From NCBI RefSeq assembly GCF_000090795.2, contig NW_003546639.1:47989-83212 (forward strand): a DNA stretch of 35,224 bases, in the 5' to 3' direction. A program made the position numbers and the translations under genes. The DNA comes from Amphimedon queenslandica. Its lineage: Eukaryota > Porifera > Demospongiae > Haplosclerida > Niphatidae. Below are positions 1 through 9,941 of the stretch, piece by piece. Under the pieces are notes generated by a model. That model saw only the letters and a program-made list of their open reading frames with translations, was not told the origin of the DNA and searched no databases. Within the stretch, counting starts at the first letter, position 1. Every line of letters starts with the position of its first letter.

Positions 1-135
1 AGTAATAAAGACTGCTTTCTGAGATTCTGCTGCTGTAATCTTGTTAGCCTTGAAGTAGAAGTCAAGTCTCTCGGAGTAAGAAGTCCAAGATTCCTTGGAA
101 CCATCGAATGCCGACATCTTGCCGTGCGTAGCCAT
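1..135 (-). CDS. LTR retrotransposon gag-like ORF, N-terminal fragment
   Basis: An open frame runs from an ATG at 135 off the left edge of the window, giving 45 residues with no stop. The fragment contains FDGSKESWTSYSERLDFYF, which resembles the start of Gag in Ty3/gypsy-type elements, where an F-G-S...W..Y..RL..YF pattern is common. It starts about 60 bases downstream of a candidate LTR end and primer-binding site at 183-196, the expected place for gag. The rest of the element (capsid, protease, reverse transcriptase, integrase, 3' LTR) would lie left of the window and cannot be seen. Assignment to the gypsy group rests on this short stretch and on the primer-site form. Confidence 0.7.
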   Translation of the reverse strand, partial: MATHGKMSAFDGSKESWTSYSERLDFYFKANKITAAESQKAVFIT

Positions 136-182
136 AGTGTAAGTAGTGAGAAGTAGGAAGAAACAGCAAAGTAGTCCAGTTA

Positions 183-195
183 CCCTCGTCGCCAG
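183..195 (-). other. Candidate primer-binding site of the LTR element
   Basis: On the minus strand the LTR end (...CACTACA) is followed after one base by TGGCGACGAGGG. A TGGC-type sequence directly after the LTR is the usual form of a tRNA 3'-end primer site (TGG pairs with CCA). The particular tRNA was not identified. Confidence 0.6.
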
Positions 196-630
196 TGTAG
201 TGACCGAATGGAGAGAGCTTGACCTTCGTATTTTGTAAATATTGATTATTGTAAAAAGGCTAAAATCTCTTCTGACAAAAATGAAAAGAGCATACACTTA
301 TATACAAACAGTATTACATCATATTACATCACAATGACTAAACATTACACAACAATCAGAATCAGTATACATGAACTAATAAGCATAGTAAATCATAAGC
401 ATCAGCTAGAAGGAAAAGAAATAACATCATACAGCAATGCAATAATAATAATAATTAATAATAGTAATAATAATAATTGTAATAACAATGGTAGTAATAA
501 TAATCATAATAACAATAATAATAATACTAGAAATAACTGTAATCAAAATGCCTTAGAAAATAATAATAGGAATCAATACCAAAATAATATATCAATATAT
601 AACAGTTGATGATTCACATACTCTCCGACA
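196..630 (-). mobile_element. 5' LTR of a gypsy-like retrotransposon
   Basis: On the minus strand the LTR starts TGTCGGAGAG at 630 and ends CACTACA at 196, giving 435 bp with TGT...ACA termini. A TATATAAG box lies at 297-304. The middle (about 440-590) is an AAT-rich simple sequence, which creates a long but meaningless Asn/Ile-rich reading frame on the plus strand. The bases just outside the LTR (631-635, GGGAT on the minus strand) are the likely 5-bp target duplication, but the other copy is outside the window. Flanking DNA is FN3 coding sequence, so the insertion lies in a gene. Confidence 0.75.
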
Positions 631-2033
631 ATCCCTAACAATATTATAACTAATTGGTACTACAGCAGTTGGTGGACTCCATGTAAATGTAATGGCAGTG
701 CTTGTAATTAATGTAGCCATAAAATCAGTAACTACTGGATCACCTACAAGAATACATGTGTTAGTAATATAGTATGGGAAGTTTTAATTGAGTTAGTTTC
801 AAGTTACTTACTAATTGTTAACATAACTGAAGCATTACCACTAGGTAGAAAATCAGATCCATAAGATACTACATAAAAAGTGTATGTAATCCCTTGAAAC
901 AATCCTGATATTATATTGATTGTTGTTGAGGTAGTAGTGCCTACACTAACAGGAGTTAAAGTTGAGAATTTACTGAAGACCTCATAACCAGTAGCTCCTG
1001 ATACAGTAGACCAGGAGAGTCTTACATGAGCTAAACCAGTACTTAATCTTGTAGCAGTTAAACCAGTTGGAGTATCAGATACTGAGAATATAATTTAATG
1101 ATATTAATAGTGATACTAATGACAAACTAACCTAATATACTAAATGATGAGGTACTACTAACTGCAGTAGGATGACTATTACCACTAATAGGTCCATCAG
1201 TTACTCTGGCATTAGCTACAGTACACTGATAGTTACCAGCTTTTCTCAGTCTCACTGTTACTGTCACTCTTGTAACAGATCCTGATCCATTCACTATCAC
1301 ACGAGACAGTTCAGTAGATATTCCATTTCCATTCACTGAACAACTGACAATAGTAGGAAGACCATCAGAGACATTGAAACTGAGACTGAAGACTGGAGGA
1401 GTAGCTAATCTACTAGTGGAGAGGAGAGAGAACTGCATAGTAGGATCAGCATCAGGACCATCTGTAAAAGAAGTACATTAATTATAGTCTATATTCATCA
1501 CATACCATTGTTATTGTATCCAGTATCAGTATATGCTCCAACCACTAGTGTTTGATTCACTCCATTCTCATCAGGAATGATACATTTGTATAAACCTTCA
1601 TATCCTGATAGTCCACCTCTTCTAGCTAGTGCAATCTGACCACTGAATCTCTTACTGTACACTGGAATAGGAGCTGATAGACCAAAGTCTCCATCAAATA
1701 AAGGTATTTCAGTTCCATTAGGATAATACCACACTCCAATATTAGTACTAGTGTTAGCACTCTGACACCACAAAGCATCATTGACATCATTATCATCATT
1801 ATTCTCATCAACATCATAAAACTGGCTAGCATATATCATAGAGTAATCAGGTATTATCCTGTCCTCATAAGCTAGGTACAGTCGAACACCTGAATATGAG
1901 TATATATAGATCTAGAAGTTACAAAAATTTATATCTTACCATTACTGGGTAAGGTGGTAGGTGCTTGTCCAGATACAGTCATCAGTTGAACAAGCAGGAG
2001 TAATAGAAAACAAGACCTGCTTGAGAATGCCAT
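631..2033 (-). CDS. Secreted or membrane Ig/fibronectin-III protein, 3' part interrupted by an LTR
   Basis: Exons on the minus strand: 1940-2033, 1506-1889, 1132-1461, 812-1081 and 631-743. All join in phase through GT-AG introns. Exon 1 encodes a signal peptide (MAFSSRSC, then a leucine run, ending ...VSGQ). Exons 2 and 3 are Ig-like (ALWCQ...YKCII and SCSV...YQCTV cysteine pairs). Exon 4 is a fibronectin-III domain (HVRLSWSTVSGATGYEVF). Exon 5 starts a second FN3 (ITFTWSPP...ISYNIVRD) that stops at the LTR. Reading on into the LTR reaches a TGA at 592-594 after a dozen foreign codons. A GT-AT-GT sequence at 616-621 could act as a donor instead. The architecture suits an adhesion or receptor molecule, but no specific family or membrane span was recognised. 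The normal 3' end is not in the window, so this copy may be a truncated allele. Confidence 0.75.
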
Positions 2034-2230
2034 TTTTCTTTTAAATGTAGACTCTATTGTTAAGCTAACAGAATCATGTGACCTTGTACAGTATTATCAG
2101 TTGTTGGCACAAAAGTGTTTTACTATCTATAATTTTTTATACTTAACTTGATAAAGATCATAATGAATATTCTTATGATTGAGAGCCACGCCCAGTCAAT
2201 GAGCTACGCCCTCTTTAAGATTTGCAAAAG
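2034..2230. promoter_or_regulatory. Shared promoter between Ig/FN3 and dystrophin-like genes
   Basis: The two start codons face away from each other and are only 197 bp apart, so both promoters must lie here or overlap. The dystrophin-side half holds a GAGCCACGCCCAG box and a related GCTACGCCCTC. No clear TATA box was fixed for either side. Confidence 0.45.
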
Positions 2231-5030
2231 ATGCCTGGTAACAACAACAATGAAGAAGCTCATTTAGGTAAGCGACCCATTCCTTTACGCAACCACCATC
2301 ATTATCCTGTCATTTAAAGGTGTGCTACCATTGAACTGGGAGAGAGCTGAAACTCAAGAAGGAATACCATACTATAAGAAGTAATGATTGCAATAGAATT
2401 CTTCTTTAAAATATTGATCTTTTCTCACTATATTTGATACAATATGTCTATTTTGTAGTCACAACAATGGAAGAACACAATGGGAGCATCCAGTACTGAC
2501 AGAACTATTCAAAGAACTAAGTAAACTATTAAGAAGTTGTAGGTCTACTGCATTAACATCTTTTCAATATTCCAGGGACACTAGATGTCATTAGACCAGC
2601 TTATGGTGCATACAGAGTAGCTAGCAAACTGAGGACACTTCAAGTCATTACAAATTGTGAGTTTTAGTACCAAAATATGAGTGTTTGAAACTTTGAGTAT
2701 GAGTCTTTCTCCCTTTACACAGTGCATAAAGTGAGTAAGGAGAATGTATGGAAGTCACTGAAAGATATGAATCTAACTGATCAAATGGAGAGTAATCTCA
2801 GTGTCTCAGAGATAGAGACTCTCTTTGCTAAGATTTTTTATAAAGCATGTGAGCAAAATAAATTGGAAGCAAATGAAGCTGAGGCCTCCATTGAGATATC
2901 CTTGAGTTGGGCCTTGAAATGCTATGACAGGTTAGTAAGTATGTGTGTACTTTAGTAATGTAGTGTGTGCTTTAGTTTCTACTGCTTTACTATGAATAGT
3001 ACAGGGATTTCAGCCAAATTTTGTCAAAATGAAAAGGAGAGAATTCTCCATTTTTAAAATTTTTCTGATACATATACATGTACTTATAATGTGTAAAAAC
3101 TTTGAACTAATTCCAATCAAAAAAATGTAATAAAATGATTTCTTAATAAAGTATAGTATAAATATACTGCTGTGAATAATCATTATAACACAATTTTTTA
3201 CAGTGGTAGGACTGGCCGTGTCTTATTAAGATCTCTTTTTGCTGGTCTCCTTGTACTAACTACATCTTCTATCATCAGAAAATACAAAGGTATAACTTTT
3301 TTTAATTAATGCAGTGAAATTTTTCAAAAAAATTTAAATAGATTTGTTTAAGTTATATGCTATCAATGGTCACATGACTGATGAAAAACTAGCTCTGTTG
3401 CTAAGTGATGTCCTGTTGGTAAGTTAAAGAAGTGATTAAAAATTATGTATAAACTAATTTAATTTTTTTCATAGTTGATTGATACTATTGATGAGCAAGA
3501 AATGTTCAATGGTGATGACATACCAGGGACTATTGCTTCATTGAAATCTTTGGTAAGACTTTTAAGCATGAAAGTAAAATTTATAATTTAAAAGGAACAC
3601 CATATTAAATACCTTATGATCATTAATGTCAACCCAGTTATAAAACTTCAAAAAATTTTTTATGGTAGACAAGTATTTTTTACTGTTAGAATGATTTTTT
3701 AAAATTTTGTTTATTCTCTAGTTTCAAAATGGTGAGGATATTTCTGAAGGACGATTTATTGAATGGCTCAAGAAAGAGCCACAGCTAATAGTGTGGCTAC
3801 CCACACTGCACAGATTTGTTACTGCAGAAACAGGTAATCTAGCAACATCAGAAATCACACCAATATAACAATGACTATTATATATTTATTGTAGTTAAAC
3901 ATGAAGCAAAATGTGCTGGTTGCAAAATGTATCCAATTGTTGGTTTTCGCTATCGCTGCCTTAAATGTCTGAATGTAGATCTTTGCCAGGTAAGTATATG
4001 TATATACATGCACATACACTAAACCCTATAGAAGATATGTATGTGTTAAGTAGCTTGCACAATAAACTGATTGTGTTTATAGAATTGCTATTGGACTGAA
4101 ATGGGGACTAAATCACACAAAGTTTCACACCCGATCCGTGAATACTGTGTTGCTGTAAGCTGATAGCATCAATCATTACTTAGTAACCTGATACTAATTG
4201 CATTCATAGAGCACAACTACTGATGATATGAAGGATTTTGGTAGTCAAATGCGTAATAAGATTACGAAACGATATCGTCGCAAACGTAAAAATTACTACC
4301 TACCAAAGGAAGTCATTGAAGGAGAGCCAACTGAGAGTCACAGTAATGATGTGCATAGAAGAATAGCTGATCTTGTGACACAGTAAACTGATACTAATAT
4401 TGTAGTGTTTTTATTTTATTATGCATTAAAGGCTATGTGATTCTGTTGCTCCTCCTCCTCCTCTTCCTACTGCTGTTCCTGAGTTTACTGCAGTCAGAGT
4501 TCATCATCATCATCATCATGAACCAATAATTGAAGAAGATGAGAATGAAATTACTGCAGAAAGAGTAACTGAACTTGAGGCTGAAAATAGGTTTGTATAT
4601 AGCATCTTTTGCATTATTATACCTACAATGTATCTAATAGATCATTGAGAGAACGGCTATCAATAGCTAACAGTGCAAGCACAGGTATATGAGAATATGC
4701 TACTTTATAATGTACCAATAATTAGCATGCACATAACGTATTTAAATAACATATTAAAAAAAACATTATTAATAACATTATTAAATAACATAATTATTAT
4801 TAGTAAATATTTAATTTTTTTCAGAGTATCGTAGTCATGCTACAATGAGCCCAGGCCCCATACTGACTATGGTAAGCAATCAGTGCTATATATGTAGCTA
4901 TATAGTACTTTATTGTCACTGTATTCTGTGCTTGTAGGATACTGGGGAAGTTGTTTATGCTAGACCTTCAATGCATGTACAGCCAACTTCAACACCACTG
5001 ACAGGTTAGGAGATAGAGAGGGAGAGAGAA

Positions 5031-5112
<82 letters not shown>

Positions 5113-6564
5113 TGAGAGAGAGAGAGAGTACGTGGATACAGAGTGAGGAGAAAAAGTAGAGACACTAGTCATAATTAACTTGTCTTGCAATAAATAATAT
5201 GACTTTTCTCTGGAATTTGCTACTTTTATAATGGTCATAACTCAAAAAATTTTAAGTTGGAATTAGCTCAAACTTCCTACACAGCATAAGTACATCAATA
5301 TGTATCAGAAAATGTAATAAAAATTGGGGTTTACTATTGAGCCATTTTTGAGAAAAAACCATGGGCTAGTACAGTGATTTTTTCAGATTTTGGCTGATTT
5401 AAAAATTGGCCGTAACTTAAAAATTTTAAGTTCCAACCAGCTCAAACTTGCTACAGAGCATAAGTATATTAATATGCATCAGAAAATGTAATAAAATTGG
5501 TAGTCATTTTTGGGCCATTTTTTGGAAAAAACCATGGGCTATAGTACAGGAATTTTTTCAGATTTTGACCAATTTCTTAAAAATGGTTGTAACTCAAAAA
5601 TTTTTAGTCGGAATCAGCTTAAACTTTCTACACAGCATAAGTACATCAATATGTATCAGAAAATGTAATGAAAATTGGGGGTGATTTTTTAGCCATTTTT
5701 TGGAAAAAACCATGGGCTATAGTACAGGGATTTTTTCAGAAATTGGCCAATTTAAAAAAATGGCCGTAACTTAAAAAATTGTAAGTTCAAACCAGCTCAA
5801 ACTTGCTACAGAGCATAAGTATATCAATATGCATCAAAAAATGTAATAAAAATTGGTGGTCATTTTTGGGCCATTTTTCGGAAAAAACCATGGGCTATAG
5901 TACAGAGATTTTTTCAGATTTTGACCAATTTTTTAAAATGGTTGTAACTCAAAAATTTTTAGTCGGAATCAGCTCAAACTTTCTACACAGCATAAGTACA
6001 TCAATATGTATCAGAAAATGTAATAAAAATTGGGGGTGATTTTTTAGCCATTTTTTGGAAAAAACCATGGGCTATATAGTACATATGGGATTTTTTTCCA
6101 ATTTTGGCTAATTTTTAAAATGGCCATAACTTGAAAAGATTTAGTCGGAATTAGCTCAAACTTTCTACGTAGCATAAGTACATCAATAGAAAGTGTAATA
6201 AACACTAATAATGTACAATTTACATCACTCATATTTCTAAACTCAATCTTATATATGTAATGAAGATCATAATTTTATCAATGATGCTTCTTTAGGTGCT
6301 TCATATGTGACTTTAGATGATTATACTCTCACTCCAGGAGCAGAAGAGGATGGACTAAAAGAGCTATCAGCTCTAATGGTCCAAGCTATACCAAATTCTC
6401 AAGGTAGCTATACATATAATAAATAATCTTTTTATATTTAAGCTCTATTTTTAGAAGCTTTGTCAATTCCTAGAGGACACACTCCAAGCAATCAAGGCTT
6501 GTTTAGTGCTGCTAGGGAATTGGACTTGACTCTGGCAGCTTTACTCTATGAACTTAACCGCTGA
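2231..6564 (+). CDS. DMD: Dystrophin-family protein (WW, EF-hand, ZZ), short form
   Basis: Eighteen exons join in phase to 558 codons plus stop: 2231-2267, 2320-2380, 2459-2520, 2576-2656, 2723-2930, 3204-3289, 3342-3418, 3475-3552, 3722-3833, 3895-3989, 4083-4154, 4210-4382, 4432-4590, 4641-4684, 4825-4871, 4938-5004, 6296-6403, 6455-6564. A WW domain (LPLNWERAE...YYKN...TQWEHP, about residues 14-45) is followed by the dystrophin EF-hand region ([12 protein letters not shown], then CYDSGRTGRV). The ZZ zinc finger (C-x2-C...[18 protein letters not shown]) spans about 268-320, and a coiled coil ([14 protein letters not shown]) lies near 430-450. In dystrophins WW-EF-ZZ binds the beta-dystroglycan tail under the membrane and the coiled coil binds dystrobrevin/syntrophin. 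The WW argues against dystrobrevin. There are no actin-binding or spectrin repeats: only 12 residues precede the WW, so the product resembles vertebrate Dp71. An alternative upstream promoter for a long form was not found. Confidence 0.9.
5008..5130 (+). repeat. (GA)n tract just after a 5' splice site
   Basis: An almost uninterrupted GAGA tract of about 120 bp begins a few bases after the donor of the exon ending at 5004, in the long penultimate intron of the dystrophin-like gene. On the other strand it gives a Ser/Leu-repeat reading frame that is not a gene. Confidence 0.9.
5231..6202 (+). repeat. Tandem array of six ~177-bp units (dimeric higher order)
   Basis: Units begin near 5231, 5406, 5583, 5760, 5938 and 6120 with ATGG(C/T)(C/T)(A/G)TAACT(C/T). 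Each contains CAGCTCAAACTT.CTAC, GCATAAGTA.AT.AATATG and CCATGGGCTA...AGTACA. Units 2 and 4 share one variant (GCCGTAACTT, GCTACAGAGCATAAG). Units 3 and 5 share another (GTTGTAACTC, CTACACAGCATAAG). The array therefore has a 355-bp dimeric period. The same family lies at 19865-20212 and 31083-31358, with diverged copies at 10835-11115. It is noncoding: the near-identical 78-codon frames at 5448 and 5803 are 355 bp apart only because the DNA repeats. Confidence 0.9.
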
Positions 6565-6742
6565 AAAACATACTTTACCTATAAAAACATTTTTTTAATT
6601 TTTAAAAATAATTATGTTTTGTTAGAAAAGTAGTAGTGTGTGGGCGTAAAATGCAAAACCGGAAGTGCGTGGGTGTTAGCACTAAACCGGATGTGACTGT
6701 TTCATTAGGAGGAGGAAAAATCAGTTGTCTTTTCTTGTAGAA
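6565..6742 (+). promoter_or_regulatory. Promoter of the membrane protein gene, two ETS-type sites
   Basis: Only 178 bp separate the dystrophin stop from the next start codon. ACCGGAAGTG at 6658-6667 is a consensus ETS-family site. A second close match, ACCGGATGTG, lies at 6686-6695. GTGGGCGT and GCGTGGGTG boxes flank them. There is no TATA box near the start. Motif identity is seen in the sequence; function is inferred. Confidence 0.5.
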
Positions 6743-9447
6743 ATGATGGCAGCAAATGGTAGGAGTTCTTTGCGGTGTTCACTGCAACTGGTCCTTATTG
6801 TATTGATATTCCTTACGGCTAAATCCCGATCACAATACATAGGTAAGGATTACAAATGAGTCACAATTCGTAAACTATAACTATAAGTCAATTGTACTAT
6901 ATTTTATATCACTACTTGCTTGTTGTAGATTATATATAGCTACAATAAAAATATTCTTTTACAAATAGCTATTACTATTAAACTTTAATTATTATCACTA
7001 TAATAGTGTCCAATTTATACAGTAGTATTTATAGCTAGGATGCTTAAAAGTAGGCCTAAATGGACAATAAAATTTGATATTATCAGTCCACACATTTAAG
7101 TGTGTTTCCTTAATGATGCCCACACTGTATTTTTTAATTCCCTTTCTAAAAGCAAAAGTGTTGCCTTAAGATTGCTTTAATTTGTGCAGTGCCTTGCAAT
7201 GTAATCAAGAGAGGGGGTTAAGTATATATTGAAATGTACACACAAGGTGTTGTTATCCTCTTTTCTAGCTCGCATGCGAGAAAGTCAGTTCTGCAGCTGC
7301 GCATGTCATTATTACAAAATGGTATAGCCCATGCATATATTGGAGCTTCCTTTCTCTCCCTCATGCATATGTATCCTTTCCCAAAATCCCAAAAGAATCT
7401 AGTGGAATTGTTACACACTTGTACTGTTTTTATCAACAAATCTCATATAGGAGGTGTACTGGGAATTGGGCTTAATACGACTACCAATAATACTGGCAAC
7501 TGTACTGGCTTGGAGGTTAGCTAATAATAACAATCAATGAATGTTACTCCATCCGGACTGCAGAGTTGTGCTTTCACTTGTGATTTTGCTTACAAAATGC
7601 AGCACTGTATATTTTGTCTACTGCATATTCCAACTAAGTTTACAAGTGCATCAATACAATGTATGCATATCAATACTCTATTTATGCTTGTATATATGAG
7701 GCTTTGGCATCATTGTGTTATTGTATACTCTTTGGTACTTGTATGACTAATAAACACTAGAATGCTTTGTTTACAACACGACACTAGAATATTGATTCAA
7801 CATGCGAAAAATCAATACACGACTGCTCTTGCAGCACTTTCAATGCAAAAAATTGATTTTTAGCAGTAGCAGAATAGCCATAAGTTTCCTGATATTTTTG
7901 TGACTTTGTGTTATTTTAGGAAATTGTCTACAACACCACTGAAGTGCAGAGCTTACTAAATCAAATATTTTCTTTCAATGGCTCACCTGTACTAGTCAAT
8001 GATTTCATAAGCTGCAATTCTGGCATTCTGTTTTTTAATATAACACTCGATGATTATACGATTGCCTGTCAAGTGGAAGGAACAAGGAATGCCAATGGGA
8101 ACTTGGGTGAATACAGTGTTCTTTTTATAGAAATCAGCACTACATGCATCTCCAGCTCTGTAATAAGTATAAGCTCAACTTCATATAGTATTACATATCT
8201 CACTTCAACCAGTCCAGTTGGATCAAGTTTAACAACATCAACAGCAGCAACTGTTTTTCCTAGTTCTCCTGCCCCTTCTAATTCAGTTAGTTTCTTTACT
8301 CTCTTTAGACTTCCCATCATAATAGCTGCTACAATATTTGGTGTGTCCTGTTTACTCCTATCTACTTGTGCTATCATACTTGCACTTATCAAAAGGAAAA
8401 TGGACGGTCCTTCATATCAAATTAGTGGAAACAGAACTCAAGGAAAGAAATGGTAAGAACTTTCAAATGTAAACTACAGTCACTATAAAGTATGCAATAA
8501 AATTACATGCATTGCAAATTGTAGTCTATATGACTTATCACATGCAAGCATTAGAACTGTTTCCTAAACCAACAAGCCAGCAAAGTTGTTTTTAGTTATT
8601 CCATATACATGTACACAACATTATATAGTGCAGTTTCAATATGACCCATAATAAACAATGAGAAGATAATAAACAAATAAAGTTTTATTTCTCGTGTTCT
8701 CTTTCATCATTCAACTCTAGGAAAGATGATAACTATGTACTAGAGGATTATCAAAGCAGAAATAAGACAACAACCGTAGCTGCATCGTCTTCTTCTCCTG
8801 CTCCTCCTGCCCCTCCTCCTCCTCCACCTGGTCCTATCTCTACACCCGGAGCTTCCTCTTCAGCCACTTTACCTACTCCTCCTGCCCCTCCTCCTCCTCC
8901 CCTACCTGGAGACGCAGGCTCAAGGACTCTACCCGCAGACTCCTCATTGTCTCACATTGGAAACACAGCTTATAAGTCGCTACCACTCCACGAGCAGTCG
9001 GCCCCACCACCAGCTCCTCCTCTACCTCCACTACCTGGTCTCTCGGACCCTGTCAAAGAAAAAAAGGCACGCCCGCTACCGGAGTTATCAAACAAAGCAA
9101 ACCTCAGCAATAAAGCGCCTCCTCCCCTGCCACCAAATGTAAGTAAGCCTGTCCCAAAACCTCCCATGCCCCTGCCAGTTGACCAGGTAGAGGACTTCTA
9201 TGATGAGTTTAGTACCCGAAAGAGAGAAATTGAAGAAATTTATGATTACGGGCCACAACTAGATAACTCTCAAGACGATTTGCTGGCTACTGACTATATA
9301 AATGTGACAAAGTCTGGAGTAGTCCCTCAATACACTGATATCGACTATAAGGATGACGGAGTGAATGAGTATGTCGAAATGGCTTCGACTGGAATCCTCT
9401 CGCCTCCTGGTAAAGTTACCTTTGGCACGAACGAACTTTATATTTAA
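6743..9447 (+). CDS. Type I membrane protein with proline-rich, phosphotyrosine-motif tail
   Basis: Four exons (6743-6842, 7451-7515, 7920-8452, 8721-9447) join in phase to 474 residues. A signal peptide (hydrophobic run LVLIVLIFLTA, residues ~17-27) precedes an ectodomain of about 150 residues. The ectodomain has N-glycosylation sites (NTT, NNT, NCT, NIT), a few cysteines and a Ser/Thr-rich stalk. One membrane span covers ~186-212 (LPIIIAATIFGVSCLLL...) and is followed by KRK. The 260-residue tail has several proline-rich runs (PAPPAPPPPPPGP, PPPAPPLPPLPG) suited to SH3, WW or EVH1 partners. It then has tyrosines in SH2-type contexts: Y407/Y409 (EEIYDYG), Y425 (YINV, Grb2-like YxN), Y437 (YTDI) and Y450 (YVEM, the YxxM form bound by PI3K p85). 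The family was not recognised; a scaffold or receptor role is inferred from motifs. Confidence 0.8.
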
Positions 9448-9941
9448 AACTTATTTTGCTAGTGTGTGTGTGTGTGTGTTAACATGTACTGCACCAATGC
9501 GAGTCTATTTTAATAATAATTAATTTGTAAAACATGTATAGCATACGCACACACACTTTACGAGAGAGAGTGAGGGGGAAATAGAATGTACCAATTATTA
9601 TTAAACTGCTATATGCTTTATTTTCATTTATTATTATTATTATTGCTATTATAGTCAATGGGCTAAGACAAATTGTGTAAATAGGATATACACAAAAAAA
9701 GAAATTAAACGTAATTGGTAAAACCATGCATGCATGCAAACACAAATATTTTATTATTTTATTACTGTTATTGTTGTTTATGTTGTTTTTATTATTATTA
9801 ATACTATTGAAGAAGTTCTTGCTGATTGATTATCTTAAACTTGTGAATGTAACAGAGAAGTGGAGAGCTCACACCTTGTAGAGAGAGAGGGAGAGAGAGA
9901 GAGTGAAAAATGTAATGAGAGCTAAATGTAATATGACCCAT
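9448..9941. other. Convergent 3' regions
   Basis: This stretch lies between the stop of the plus-strand membrane protein gene and the stop of the minus-strand homeobox gene, so it holds both 3' UTRs. It contains a (GT)n run at 9463-9479, ATT-rich simple sequence around 9627-9655 and 9760-9800, and a GAGA run at 9880-9903. No further gene was seen. Confidence 0.6.

Noticed and set aside
334-609. 91-codon Asn/Ile-rich open frame on the plus strand
   Set aside because: It lies inside the LTR and comes from an AAT-type simple repeat; the element reads on the minus strand.
4960-5238. Ser/Leu-repeat frame on the minus strand (similar frames at 26574-26933)
   Set aside because: Translation of (GA)n/(CT)n microsatellites inside introns. 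Only the 3' part of the latter is a real MSH1 exon.
5448-6039. Two near-identical 78-codon frames
   Set aside because: They are 355 bp apart because the DNA repeats with that period. They lie in an intron and match no protein family.
5231-6202. CRISPR-like array of repeats and spacers
   Set aside because: Units are contiguous ~177-bp tandem copies without short repeats and unique spacers, in an animal intron.
7234-7450. First part of a 96-codon frame in the membrane protein gene
   Set aside because: Only 7451-7515 joins in phase between signal peptide and ectodomain; the part before the acceptor at 7450 is intron.
8069-8392. 107-codon minus-strand frame
   Set aside because: It is antisense to the ectodomain exon, which has signal, stalk and membrane features on the plus strand.
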